Origin: Pseudomonadota bacterium
GTDB taxonomy: Bacteria; Pseudomonadota; Gammaproteobacteria; Steroidobacterales; Steroidobacteraceae
NCBI GenBank assembly: GCA_023423935.1
Contig: JAFAEQ010000050.1
Coordinates: 207,980 to 271,979, forward strand
DNA length: 64,000 nucleotides
Reading direction: 5' to 3'
Shown here: positions 17,568-25,256 of the stretch, piece by piece
Layout of the letters: every line of letters begins with the position of its first letter
Numbering within the stretch: position 1 is the stretch's first letter
The notes under the pieces: generated by a model
Seen by the model: only the letters and a program-made list of their open reading frames with translations
Told to the model about the DNA's origin: nothing
Database searches by the model: none
Made by a program: the position numbers and the translations under genes

Positions 17568-17746
17568 GATCTCCACTGGGATCACGGGGAACACGGGGCG
17601 AGATCGAACATGGCTAACAGCTTTACTCGCGACCCACGGTCCATGCTGCATGTCACCGCTATCGATTGGCGAGGGCACGGACCTGCATACTTCGGACTGA
17701 GCTCTGACCTTCAGCCCCTGCGTTCCCCGTGTACCCCGTGGAGATG
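17568..17746. repeat. Intergenic inverted-repeat element B (CACGGGG word) between ydcV and patD
   Basis: The left arm (17569-17602) reads ATCTCCACTGGGATCACGGG and on. The reverse complement of the right arm (17712-17745) reads ATCTCCACGGGGTACACGGG and on. They agree at most positions over 34 bases. The spacer of about 110 bases has no open frame of note. Same word as elements A and G. It fills almost the whole gap before patD. Confidence 0.82.
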
Positions 17747-17773
17747 TCTTCATTCTTTCCGCTCGAGGTTCAA

Positions 17774-19198
17774 ATGGACACCAAGCTGCTCATCAACGGC
17801 AAGTTGGTTGCCGGTAAAGGCTCGAAAGAAGATGTGATCGATCCGGCGACCGGGAAAGCGATCGTTGCCATCGCCGAGTCGTCCGAGGAACAGATCGAGG
17901 CGGCGGTCGAAGCTGCTGCGAAAGCCTTCGATGGCTGGTCTGCCACCGTGCCGAAAGATCGGGCGGCGCTGTTATTGAAGGTGGCCGATCACATCGAGGC
18001 GGAGGGCGAGGCGTATGCGCGGCTCGAATCGCTGAATTGTGGCAAGCCCTATTCAGCCGTGCTGAACGACGAGATTCCCGCGATTGCCGATGTGTTCAGA
18101 TTCTTCGCTGGCGCAGCGCGTACGCAGCACGGTGCAATCGCGGGCGAGTATTTGCCAGGCTTTACGAGCATGGTCCGTCGCGATCCGATCGGTGTGGTCG
18201 CGTCGATCGCGCCCTGGAACTATCCGCTGATGATGGCCGCGTGGAAGCTCTCGCCTGCGCTTGCAGCCGGCAACACGGTCGTCATCAAGCCGTCCGAGCA
18301 GACCCCGCTCACGGCGCTGAAGCTTGCGACGAAGTTCGCGGAGATCTTTCCTCCAGGCGTCGTGAATGTCATCTACGGACGCGGCGCTTCGGTGGGCGCA
18401 TCGCTCATCGCGCAGCCGAAGGTCGGCATGATTTCTCTCACCGGCGATGTGAGCACGGGCGAGAAAGTGCTTCAGGCCGCGTCCAAAGGTACCAAGCGCA
18501 CTCACCTCGAGCTCGGCGGTAAGGCGCCCGTGATCGTGTTCGACGACGCCGACCTCGAAGCGGTCGTGAGCGGCGTGCGTACCTTCGGCTTCTATAACGC
18601 AGGTCAGGATTGCACCGCCGCCTGTCGCATCTACGCCGGGCCGAAGATCCACGACAAGCTCGTGGCCGATCTCACCAGCGCAGTGTCCTCGATCAAGGTC
18701 GGCAAACAGAAGGACGAAGGGGTCGAGATGGGCCCGCTCATCAGCGCGAAGCAGCGCACGCGTGTCGCTGGATTCGTCGAAAGGGCCGCGGAGAAAAAGC
18801 ATATCGAAGTCACGACAGGCGGTCAGGCGCGCAGCGGCGGGGGCTTTTTCTATGAGCCGACGATCATCGCCGGTGCGAAACAGACCGATGAGATCGTGAA
18901 GCGCGAGGTCTTCGGACCCGTCGTGTCCATCACTCGATTCAAGGACGCCGATCAGGCCATCGAATGGGCCAACGACTCGGACTATGGCCTCGCCTCCTCC
19001 GTCTGGACTTCGGATGTGAGCAAGGCCATGAAGGTCGCCTCGCGGCTGCAGTACGGCTGCACCTGGATCAACACTCACTTCATGCTCGTGAGCGAGATGC
19101 CGCACGGAGGACTGAAGCGCTCGGGCTACGGCAAGGACCTGTCCATATACGCCCTTGAGGACTACAGCGTGGTGCGGCATGTCATGGTGAAATTGTAG
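17774..19198 (+). CDS. patD: Gamma-aminobutyraldehyde dehydrogenase PatD
   Basis: Oxidises 4-aminobutanal, the transamination product of putrescine, to GABA using NAD. From the ATG at 17774 (GAGG five bases upstream) it has 474 residues, exactly the E. coli length. It matches E. coli PatD in long blocks (NDEIPAIADVFRFFAGAAR, PWNYPLMMAAWKLSPALAAG, TWINTHFMLVSEMPHGG). Glu246 in LELGG and Cys280 in GQDCTAACRIY are the catalytic pair. The cluster ydcSTUV-patD is the same as E. coli ydcSTUVW, which links polyamine uptake to its breakdown. The aminotransferase PatA is not here. Confidence 0.94.
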   Translation: MDTKLLINGKLVAGKGSKEDVIDPATGKAIVAIAESSEEQIEAAVEAAAKAFDGWSATVPKDRAALLLKVADHIEAEGEAYARLESLNCGKPYSAVLNDEIPAIADVFRFFAGAARTQHGAIAGEYLPGFTSMVRRDPIGVVASIAPWNYPLMMAAWKLSPALAAGNTVVIKPSEQTPLTALKLATKFAEIFPPGVVNVIYGRGASVGASLIAQPKVGMISLTGDVSTGEKVLQAASKGTKRTHLELGGKAPVIVFDDADLEAVVSGVRTFGFYNAGQDCTAACRIYAGPKIHDKLVADLTSAVSSIKVGKQKDEGVEMGPLISAKQRTRVAGFVERAAEKKHIEVTTGGQARSGGGFFYEPTIIAGAKQTDEIVKREVFGPVVSITRFKDADQAIEWANDSDYGLASSVWTSDVSKAMKVASRLQYGCTWINTHFMLVSEMPHGGLKRSGYGKDLSIYALEDYSVVRHVMVKL

Positions 19199-19210
19199 TT
19201 GGCACGAGAT

Positions 19211-19256
19211 TCAGAGATTTCACACAGAGAACACAGAGAACACAGAGAACACAGAG
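19211..19256 (+). repeat. Tandem repeat of a 9-base CACAGAGAA word
   Basis: Between patD and the hydrolase-subtilase gene, four near-perfect copies of the 9-mer ACACAGAGA (or shifted forms) run from about 19221 to 19256. No reverse-complement arm follows before the next gene, so unlike the other intergenic elements it is one-sided. Confidence 0.7.
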
Positions 19257-19345
19257 TCTCGGAAAGCAGCAGCCGAGCAGAACAATTGTGGATCACAGGT
19301 TAGCTATGTCCTCTATCGAGGACTGGTCGTTATTGGGAGGATGGT

Positions 19346-21751
19346 ATGGCGAGCAAGCGTCCAGCGGCACGGAAGAAGGCAGCGCGATCGCGCACGAGCG
19401 TCAAGGCACAGGCGTCTGACGCGACAGTCGCAATCGCTACGAATGAAGGAACCGGCACGGCGGGACGCGCGCGCACGATCGTCTACGTGCACGGCATCGG
19501 CAACAAGCCGCCCGCCGATATTCTCAAGTGTCAGTGGGACGAAGCTTTGTTCGGCTTCAACCTCGGTGAGCGCAGCCGGCTCGCGTACTGGGTGAATCGC
19601 ATCACCTATCCGGAACCGACCAAAGCGACCTGCAAGATGGCGGATTCAACGCACGACGTGCCGCACGGCGAGGCGGGTGTCATGGCGATTCGCGCGCTTG
19701 CGGATCCTTCGCTGGGAGTCGAGCCGTTGCTGCCGCCCGATGCCTCGAAGCGTGAACGCGACGTGCTCGAGCGGATCGCACGGCAGGCAATCGCCAACCA
19801 AAAGCCGACGGGCGCGATCGACGCCGCAGATTTCCAGGCGCGCCTGCTGCCGCTGCCAGCTCCATTGCGCGAGTTCATCACTCGCCGCATCACCAAGGCG
19901 TTCCTCAAGGACGTTCACGAGTATCTGTTCATCAAAGAGCGACGCGACCTGATGCGCGAGAGTGTGCTCGAACGGCTGCGCACCGGCGGCGGTCCATTCA
20001 TCGTGATTGCGCACAGTCAGGGTTCGATGGTGGCCTATGATGCGTTGAGCAGTATCGGCGCGGGCGACGGTATCGAGATCGACCTGTTCGTCACCATCGG
20101 CTCGCCGCTGGGTCTGCAGGAAGTGCAGGACCAGCTCAAGACGGTCACGAATCAGAAGAAGGGACTCGCCGTCCCTGTCATCGTGAAGCGCTGGGTCAAC
20201 ATCGCTGATCCGCTCGATCCGGTGTGCGCCGACAAGCGGCTCGGCGGTGACTACGCGCCTACCAACGGCGTCGGGGTCGAGGATTTCGTGCGCTGGAACG
20301 CCGATTCGCCTCGCGATCCTCATTCGGGCAGCGGCTACCTGCGGCTCGCGGAAGTACGCAGTCTCGTACGCTCGACCATCGATCGCGATCTGTTCCAGCG
20401 CATTGCGCCGTTCACGATTGCCCGCGATCTCGTGGCACAGATGGAAGGCACACCGCAGGAGGAGCGCCACGCCGTACTCATCGAACTGCGCGACCAGTTC
20501 GAGCCGGGCCAGTCGCGCTCGGCCAATGATGTCCGCACCGAAGTCGTCTCCTGGATCACTCGTTCACTGCATCAAAGCAAACCGCGTCTGACACCCGAGG
20601 ATGTGGATCTCGAAGCATTGTCCGGCTACGTCTCCGCGCGCCTCACGCGCTCGGAAGTCGAGCGCATGTCGAACGAGCTGCATCTGGATTCCGTCTATCG
20701 CGTCTTCAAGAACGCGCGCAAGCGGGCACTGCTGGATCAATCGATCAATGTGCTTCAGTGCGCGACGGCACATCGCGGATACGACGCGCGCGGTCAGAGC
20801 ATCACCTGGGCGGTCCTCGATACCGGCATCGATCCTCTGCATCCGCATTTCCGCTATGGAACGAAGCAATCGAACATCGCTCACGTCTACGACTGCCTGA
20901 GTCCGGGCGCGGTGGTCGAATGGCACCCCAAGACACAGCCCAAGCGTGGCGTCGATCGCAACGGACATGGCACGCATGTCGCGGGCATCATTGCGGGCTC
21001 GAACACCGAGCTATGCATCTCGGGGATCGCACCGGCCGTCCAGCTCTATACCTACAAGGTGCTGGACGATGAAGGCAACGGCAGCGACGCCAAGATCATC
21101 AAGGCGCTCGATCACATCTACGATCTGAATCGCAATGCCTCATCGCTCGTCGTGCATGGCGTGAATCTGAGTCTCGGTGGTTCGTTCGATCCTGAAACCT
21201 TCGGCTGCGGTGACACTCCCATCTGCAAGCAGCTGCGCAAGCTCTGGCGCCAAGGCGTCGTGGTCGTACTCGCTGCGGGTAATGAGGGTTACCTCGAACT
21301 GCAGCAAGGCGATGAAACCCTCGGCATCAATAGCGACCTGTCCATCGGCGACCCGGCAAATCTCGATGAAGCAATCGCGGTGGGTTCGATCCACAAGTCC
21401 AAGCCGCACATGTACGGCGTCTCGTATTTCAGCTCCCGCGGCCCCACCGCAGACGGCCGCTGCAAACCCGATGTCGTCGCCCCTGGCGAGCGCATCGTGT
21501 CGTGCCGCGCCGGTGCAAATCCGAAAGTCGCCACGCGCGACAACTTGTACGTCGCAATGAGCGGCACCAGCATGGCCGCCCCTCACGTCTCCGGCGTCAT
21601 CGCCTGCTTTCTATCTGCACGCAAGGAGTTCATCGGCTACCCGGATCGCGTGAAGGAAATCCTGCTGAACACCTGCACGGACCTGAAACGCGATCGTATG
21701 CATCAAGGCGCCGGCATGCCGAATCTGGTGAAGATGCTGTTGGGGAGTTGA
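19346..21751 (+). CDS. Alpha/beta-hydrolase and subtilisin-like serine protease fusion
   Basis: 801 residues with a good ribosome binding site (GGAGG five to six bases before ATG). Residues 1-45 are basic and Ala-rich, with no signal peptide. Residues 45-290 look like a lipase-type alpha/beta hydrolase: IVYVHGIGN (46-54), then nucleophile elbow AHSQGS with Ser224. Residues 300-470 match nothing I recognise. Residues 485-800 are an S8 subtilase with Asp492 (VLDTGID), His541 (NGHGTHVAG), oxyanion Asn646 (AAGNEG) and Ser742 (GTSMAAPHVSG). Both active sites look intact. No inhibitor propeptide is evident. A cytoplasmic location is inferred; the substrate is unknown. Confidence 0.85.
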   Translation: MASKRPAARKKAARSRTSVKAQASDATVAIATNEGTGTAGRARTIVYVHGIGNKPPADILKCQWDEALFGFNLGERSRLAYWVNRITYPEPTKATCKMADSTHDVPHGEAGVMAIRALADPSLGVEPLLPPDASKRERDVLERIARQAIANQKPTGAIDAADFQARLLPLPAPLREFITRRITKAFLKDVHEYLFIKERRDLMRESVLERLRTGGGPFIVIAHSQGSMVAYDALSSIGAGDGIEIDLFVTIGSPLGLQEVQDQLKTVTNQKKGLAVPVIVKRWVNIADPLDPVCADKRLGGDYAPTNGVGVEDFVRWNADSPRDPHSGSGYLRLAEVRSLVRSTIDRDLFQRIAPFTIARDLVAQMEGTPQEERHAVLIELRDQFEPGQSRSANDVRTEVVSWITRSLHQSKPRLTPEDVDLEALSGYVSARLTRSEVERMSNELHLDSVYRVFKNARKRALLDQSINVLQCATAHRGYDARGQSITWAVLDTGIDPLHPHFRYGTKQSNIAHVYDCLSPGAVVEWHPKTQPKRGVDRNGHGTHVAGIIAGSNTELCISGIAPAVQLYTYKVLDDEGNGSDAKIIKALDHIYDLNRNASSLVVHGVNLSLGGSFDPETFGCGDTPICKQLRKLWRQGVVVVLAAGNEGYLELQQGDETLGINSDLSIGDPANLDEAIAVGSIHKSKPHMYGVSYFSSRGPTADGRCKPDVVAPGERIVSCRAGANPKVATRDNLYVAMSGTSMAAPHVSGVIACFLSARKEFIGYPDRVKEILLNTCTDLKRDRMHQGAGMPNLVKMLLGS

Positions 21752-21761
21752 GTGCGCGAGT

Positions 21762-21866
21762 TGCTGGGCTGCTGGGCTGCTGGGCTGCTGGGCTGCTGGG
21801 TTTGCTGGGCTGTTGGGCTGCTGAATTCGGAGGATTCCTCGTCTGGCCAGCAGCCCAGTACCCAGC
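21762..21866. repeat. Intergenic element C: CTGCTGGG octamers with a reverse-complement arm
   Basis: About six copies of the octamer CTGCTGGG or close variants run from 21762 to 21823. After a short spacer containing GAATTC, the right arm at 21847-21866 reads GCCAGCAGCCCAGTACCCAG, the reverse complement of the word. The element fills most of the gap between the convergent subtilase-fusion and addA-like genes, where it could act as a two-way terminator. Confidence 0.75.
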
Positions 21867-21896
21867 TTCCCGATAACCCTCTCACAGATGACCGTC

Positions 21897-24800
21897 TCAC
21901 ACTTCCACTTCCCTCCACTCCTTCAGCAACGGGAAATACAGTGCGGCCTTGATGCGTTCGCCCGGCTTGTAGCGACGCATGAGGGTGGCGTAGCGCGTGA
22001 GTTGCGGCAGGTAGCGCTCGACTTCCTGATCGAGGAACTCTTCAAGGCCACTGCCTTCGTGCGTGCTGGTCTTGAAGTCGACGATCCAGCGGGTGCCGTC
22101 GCGATCGAGGAAGGTGCGATCGATGACGCCTTCGATGATGCGCTCGCCGATCACGCCGCTCAGCGCGAGCTCCGATGTGGCCTCGTGAATGTCGGACGTC
22201 AACCCGAGCAGCCAGCGTCCGCGTTCGTCGGCAAGAGTACGTTCGAGCGCCGTGATGACTCGCTCGCAAGCGGATTCGGTGCGATCCGGAGGCACGCCGA
22301 GTTCGGCGAGCTCGAGCAACAGGCGCTCGCGATCGACACGCAGCGTTTTCTCGCCGGAGCGTGACCAGCGATCGAGCTCGCGATGCACGAGCGTGCCGAC
22401 ATGGCGGCTGGTTTCAGACACCCAATCGAAGATCGGCTGCTCCTGCACGATATCGATCGGTGCGGCGACTGGACCGATCGAAGCGAGTTGTGGCGGTGCC
22501 CAGTCGAGCGGCAGTCGGCGGATCTTTTGCGGAAGCACCTGCTGCGAGAAAGACGACGTGGACGATTGCACAGCGATCTGATCGAACTCCGCTGCCACCG
22601 CGCTCCACAGCATTCGCAGCATCGACCCCTGGTTGGGCTCGCGCACGCTCTCGCCTTCCCGCCTGGAAGCGACGGCCGTTCCCAGCAGATGCAGATCGCG
22701 TTTGGCTCGCGTGGCCGCGACGTACAACAGACGCGCCCGCTCACGCAGGATTCGCTCGCGTTCGAGCAGTTCGATCCAGCGATAGATCGGATCCGGATCG
22801 CTGCCTTCGGCCTTCACGGGCGCAAGCACGACGCCGCCATCGGGACCTGCAATCCGCGTCCACCGCAGCAGCTCTCGATCCTCGGAGCGCATGCGCTTGT
22901 GCAACGCCGGCAGAATGACCGTTTCGAACTCGAGTCCTTTCGCTGCGTGAATCGTCATGATCTCGACCTGCGCATCGCCCTGAACCTGGCCGCTCGCAAA
23001 CAGTCGCTGCAACTGATCTTCAAGTCTTGCGACGTCTTCGAGATCGCCTGCCAGCTCGATATCGTCGAGCCGGTCGAAGTAGGCGTTCGCATCGTCGAGA
23101 TCCTCGACGCGTGTGAGCGTCGCAGGGCCACCGAGCCCATTCCAGGTGCGCTCAACCCACAGTCGCAATGGCCATCGACCGCGTTCGTTCAATGCGTCGC
23201 GCATGACGGTCATGAGTCTCGTCAGACGCGCACGACCGTCGGACGACAGCACGCCCGGCGCGAACAGATCGTCGGGCACCGTGCGCAGCGCCGCCTCGAT
23301 CGCATCGACCAGCACGGGTGTGTCGTGCTCGGAGATTGCATGCAGATCCGCGAGCGTCATGCCGCACCAGGGCGCTCGCAGAATCGCGAACCATGCCGTG
23401 CGATCGCCCAGATGCACCAGCGCACGCGTGAGCGCAATCAGGTCCTGCACGACAGGTCGATCGCGAAGCTGCTCGATCTCGACCGCACGGAAAGCAATGC
23501 CTGTCTTCGTGAGCTCAGCGGCAATGGCTTCGACGTGCGTGCGCGCCGTCACCAGGATGGCGATGCGCCCGTCAGGATCCCGCTGCAACGTTTCGCGAAC
23601 GATGGCTGCGACGCGAAGGGCTTCGCCAGCGGCGTCGCCATCGACGTCGGGATGCACCGTGACGCCGCCGCCTTCAGAGCTCAGCGCGGCCGTGCTCGCG
23701 CTGTAGCGCACTGCGCCCTGCTCCGCATCGTTCACGGGCGCGAGTACGTTCGGAAAGACGCGATTCACCCATCCGACAATACCCGGCGTTGACCGGAAGT
23801 TCGCTTCCAGACGCAGCGGTTCGAGCGGCAGATGCTGCAACCCTCGTTCCTGCAGCTCGATGAACAGACCGACGTCGGCCTGACGGAAGCGATAGATCGA
23901 TTGCATCGGATCGCCGACGCAGAAGAGTGTGCGACCGTCACCGGGCATCCAGCCGGCGGTCAGTAGCTCCAGGAGATCGCGCTGAGTGAACGATGTGTCC
24001 TGGAACTCATCGACCAGGATGTGCTCGAGCCGTGCATCGAAGGCGAGTGCAAGGTCCGTCGGCTCTTCCGGTGTGCCCAAGGCACGCAACGCGCGCAACG
24101 ACACCTCCGCGTAATCGGCCTTACCGTGCGCCTGAAACACGAGCTGCAACTCGGCGACCGCCTGCGGCAGCAGCTCCAGCAATGCCTCGAGAATGAACCA
24201 CTGCTGCTCCGTGTAGATCGGGTCGGGCAACGTGCGCAGCTCGAGCAGGCGCTCGCAGAGTTGTGTGTGCGAAGCGAGCCAGCGAAGCATCTCCAGCATC
24301 CGCTCCTTCATGTCCTTCGCTTCGGTCGGAAATCCGTGCCGCTTGTCGACCTTCTCGTAGAGATCGCCATCCTGCTTGAACAGCATGGCAGCCACGGCCC
24401 GCCACACCTCGAGGCTCCCGCTCATCTCATCGGGCGGCGAAGTGCGGTGACTGCAGCTTTCGAGCAGCGCGCGGCGCGCAGCAGCGAGACTCGGATTCCC
24501 CAGCAGCTGCGATCCGGAATGCTGCAGCAGAGCGAACAACTCGGTGCGCCGGTCTGCACCCAGTTCTTCACACAGCATGCGCAGATGGCGTTCGACGACT
24601 TTTCGCAAGGTCGTCTCCAGCTCAGAGCGCAGGCCGCTGCCCGAACCCGCGCTCATGACGGGACGCAGCCATTGATCACGCTTCGCCAGCAGATCGCTCA
24701 GCATCGTGAGCAATCGATCCACCCGATTACCCAGATGCACGATCAGCTTCTCGAGCTGCATCGATGTGGTCGAGCCGTCGCCCAGTCGTTCGATCAATCG

Positions 24801-25256
24801 TTGGCCGGCCGCTTCGTACAGTGGACGTGCGTCGTCGGTCGGCTCGAGCGCAGCGCCCGTCCCCGCAATCAATGGCAGCCGCCGCGCGAGCGATGCATTG
24901 AGTGCATCGATCGTCTGTATGCGCAGGCGTGCGGGATGCTCGGTCAAACGCCACTCGTGGCGCGTATCGGCCTCAAGTACGGCGCGTGCCAGCTCCCAGG
25001 TCGACCGCTTGTGCGCCGATTCCGGCGCCGGGCCGCCAGCCGCTTCGAGCGCCTGAAGAATTCGAGCGCGCATTTCCGCGGCGGCTTTGCGGGTAAAGGT
25101 GATCGCGAGGATCTGCTCCGGCGCACGCACCGTCGCGAGTAGCCGCAGATAGCGCTGCGTCAGCAGCTCGGTCTTGCCGGAACCCGCGGGCGCCTGAACG
25201 ATGAAAGAGCGACGCGGATCGAGCGCCGCGCTGCGTGCGGCTGCGTCACTGGTCAT
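21897..25256 (-). CDS. AddA/RecB-like UvrD-family helicase-nuclease
   Basis: 1119-residue helicase of double-strand break repair. Walker A APAGSGKTELL has Lys28; ITFTRKAAAEMR follows. VDEFQDT lies near residue 415, and LLYVAATRAKRDLHLL is helicase motif VI. The C-terminus has the RecB-type nuclease motif RWIVDFKT near residue 1050. It should unwind and trim DNA ends with its partner, whose stop overlaps this start by 11 bases. RecB is the alternative, but the partner gene and the lack of recC/recD favour an AddA-like enzyme. Confidence 0.9.
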   Translation of the reverse strand: MTSDAAARSAALDPRRSFIVQAPAGSGKTELLTQRYLRLLATVRAPEQILAITFTRKAAAEMRARILQALEAAGGPAPESAHKRSTWELARAVLEADTRHEWRLTEHPARLRIQTIDALNASLARRLPLIAGTGAALEPTDDARPLYEAAGQRLIERLGDGSTTSMQLEKLIVHLGNRVDRLLTMLSDLLAKRDQWLRPVMSAGSGSGLRSELETTLRKVVERHLRMLCEELGADRRTELFALLQHSGSQLLGNPSLAAARRALLESCSHRTSPPDEMSGSLEVWRAVAAMLFKQDGDLYEKVDKRHGFPTEAKDMKERMLEMLRWLASHTQLCERLLELRTLPDPIYTEQQWFILEALLELLPQAVAELQLVFQAHGKADYAEVSLRALRALGTPEEPTDLALAFDARLEHILVDEFQDTSFTQRDLLELLTAGWMPGDGRTLFCVGDPMQSIYRFRQADVGLFIELQERGLQHLPLEPLRLEANFRSTPGIVGWVNRVFPNVLAPVNDAEQGAVRYSASTAALSSEGGGVTVHPDVDGDAAGEALRVAAIVRETLQRDPDGRIAILVTARTHVEAIAAELTKTGIAFRAVEIEQLRDRPVVQDLIALTRALVHLGDRTAWFAILRAPWCGMTLADLHAISEHDTPVLVDAIEAALRTVPDDLFAPGVLSSDGRARLTRLMTVMRDALNERGRWPLRLWVERTWNGLGGPATLTRVEDLDDANAYFDRLDDIELAGDLEDVARLEDQLQRLFASGQVQGDAQVEIMTIHAAKGLEFETVILPALHKRMRSEDRELLRWTRIAGPDGGVVLAPVKAEGSDPDPIYRWIELLERERILRERARLLYVAATRAKRDLHLLGTAVASRREGESVREPNQGSMLRMLWSAVAAEFDQIAVQSSTSSFSQQVLPQKIRRLPLDWAPPQLASIGPVAAPIDIVQEQPIFDWVSETSRHVGTLVHRELDRWSRSGEKTLRVDRERLLLELAELGVPPDRTESACERVITALERTLADERGRWLLGLTSDIHEATSELALSGVIGERIIEGVIDRTFLDRDGTRWIVDFKTSTHEGSGLEEFLDQEVERYLPQLTRYATLMRRYKPGERIKAALYFPLLKEWREVEV

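Noticed and set aside
21762..21823. CTGCTGGG repeats as a coding repeat
   Set aside because: They start after the subtilase-fusion stop codon and the arm structure with a reverse-complement copy fits a non-coding hairpin better.
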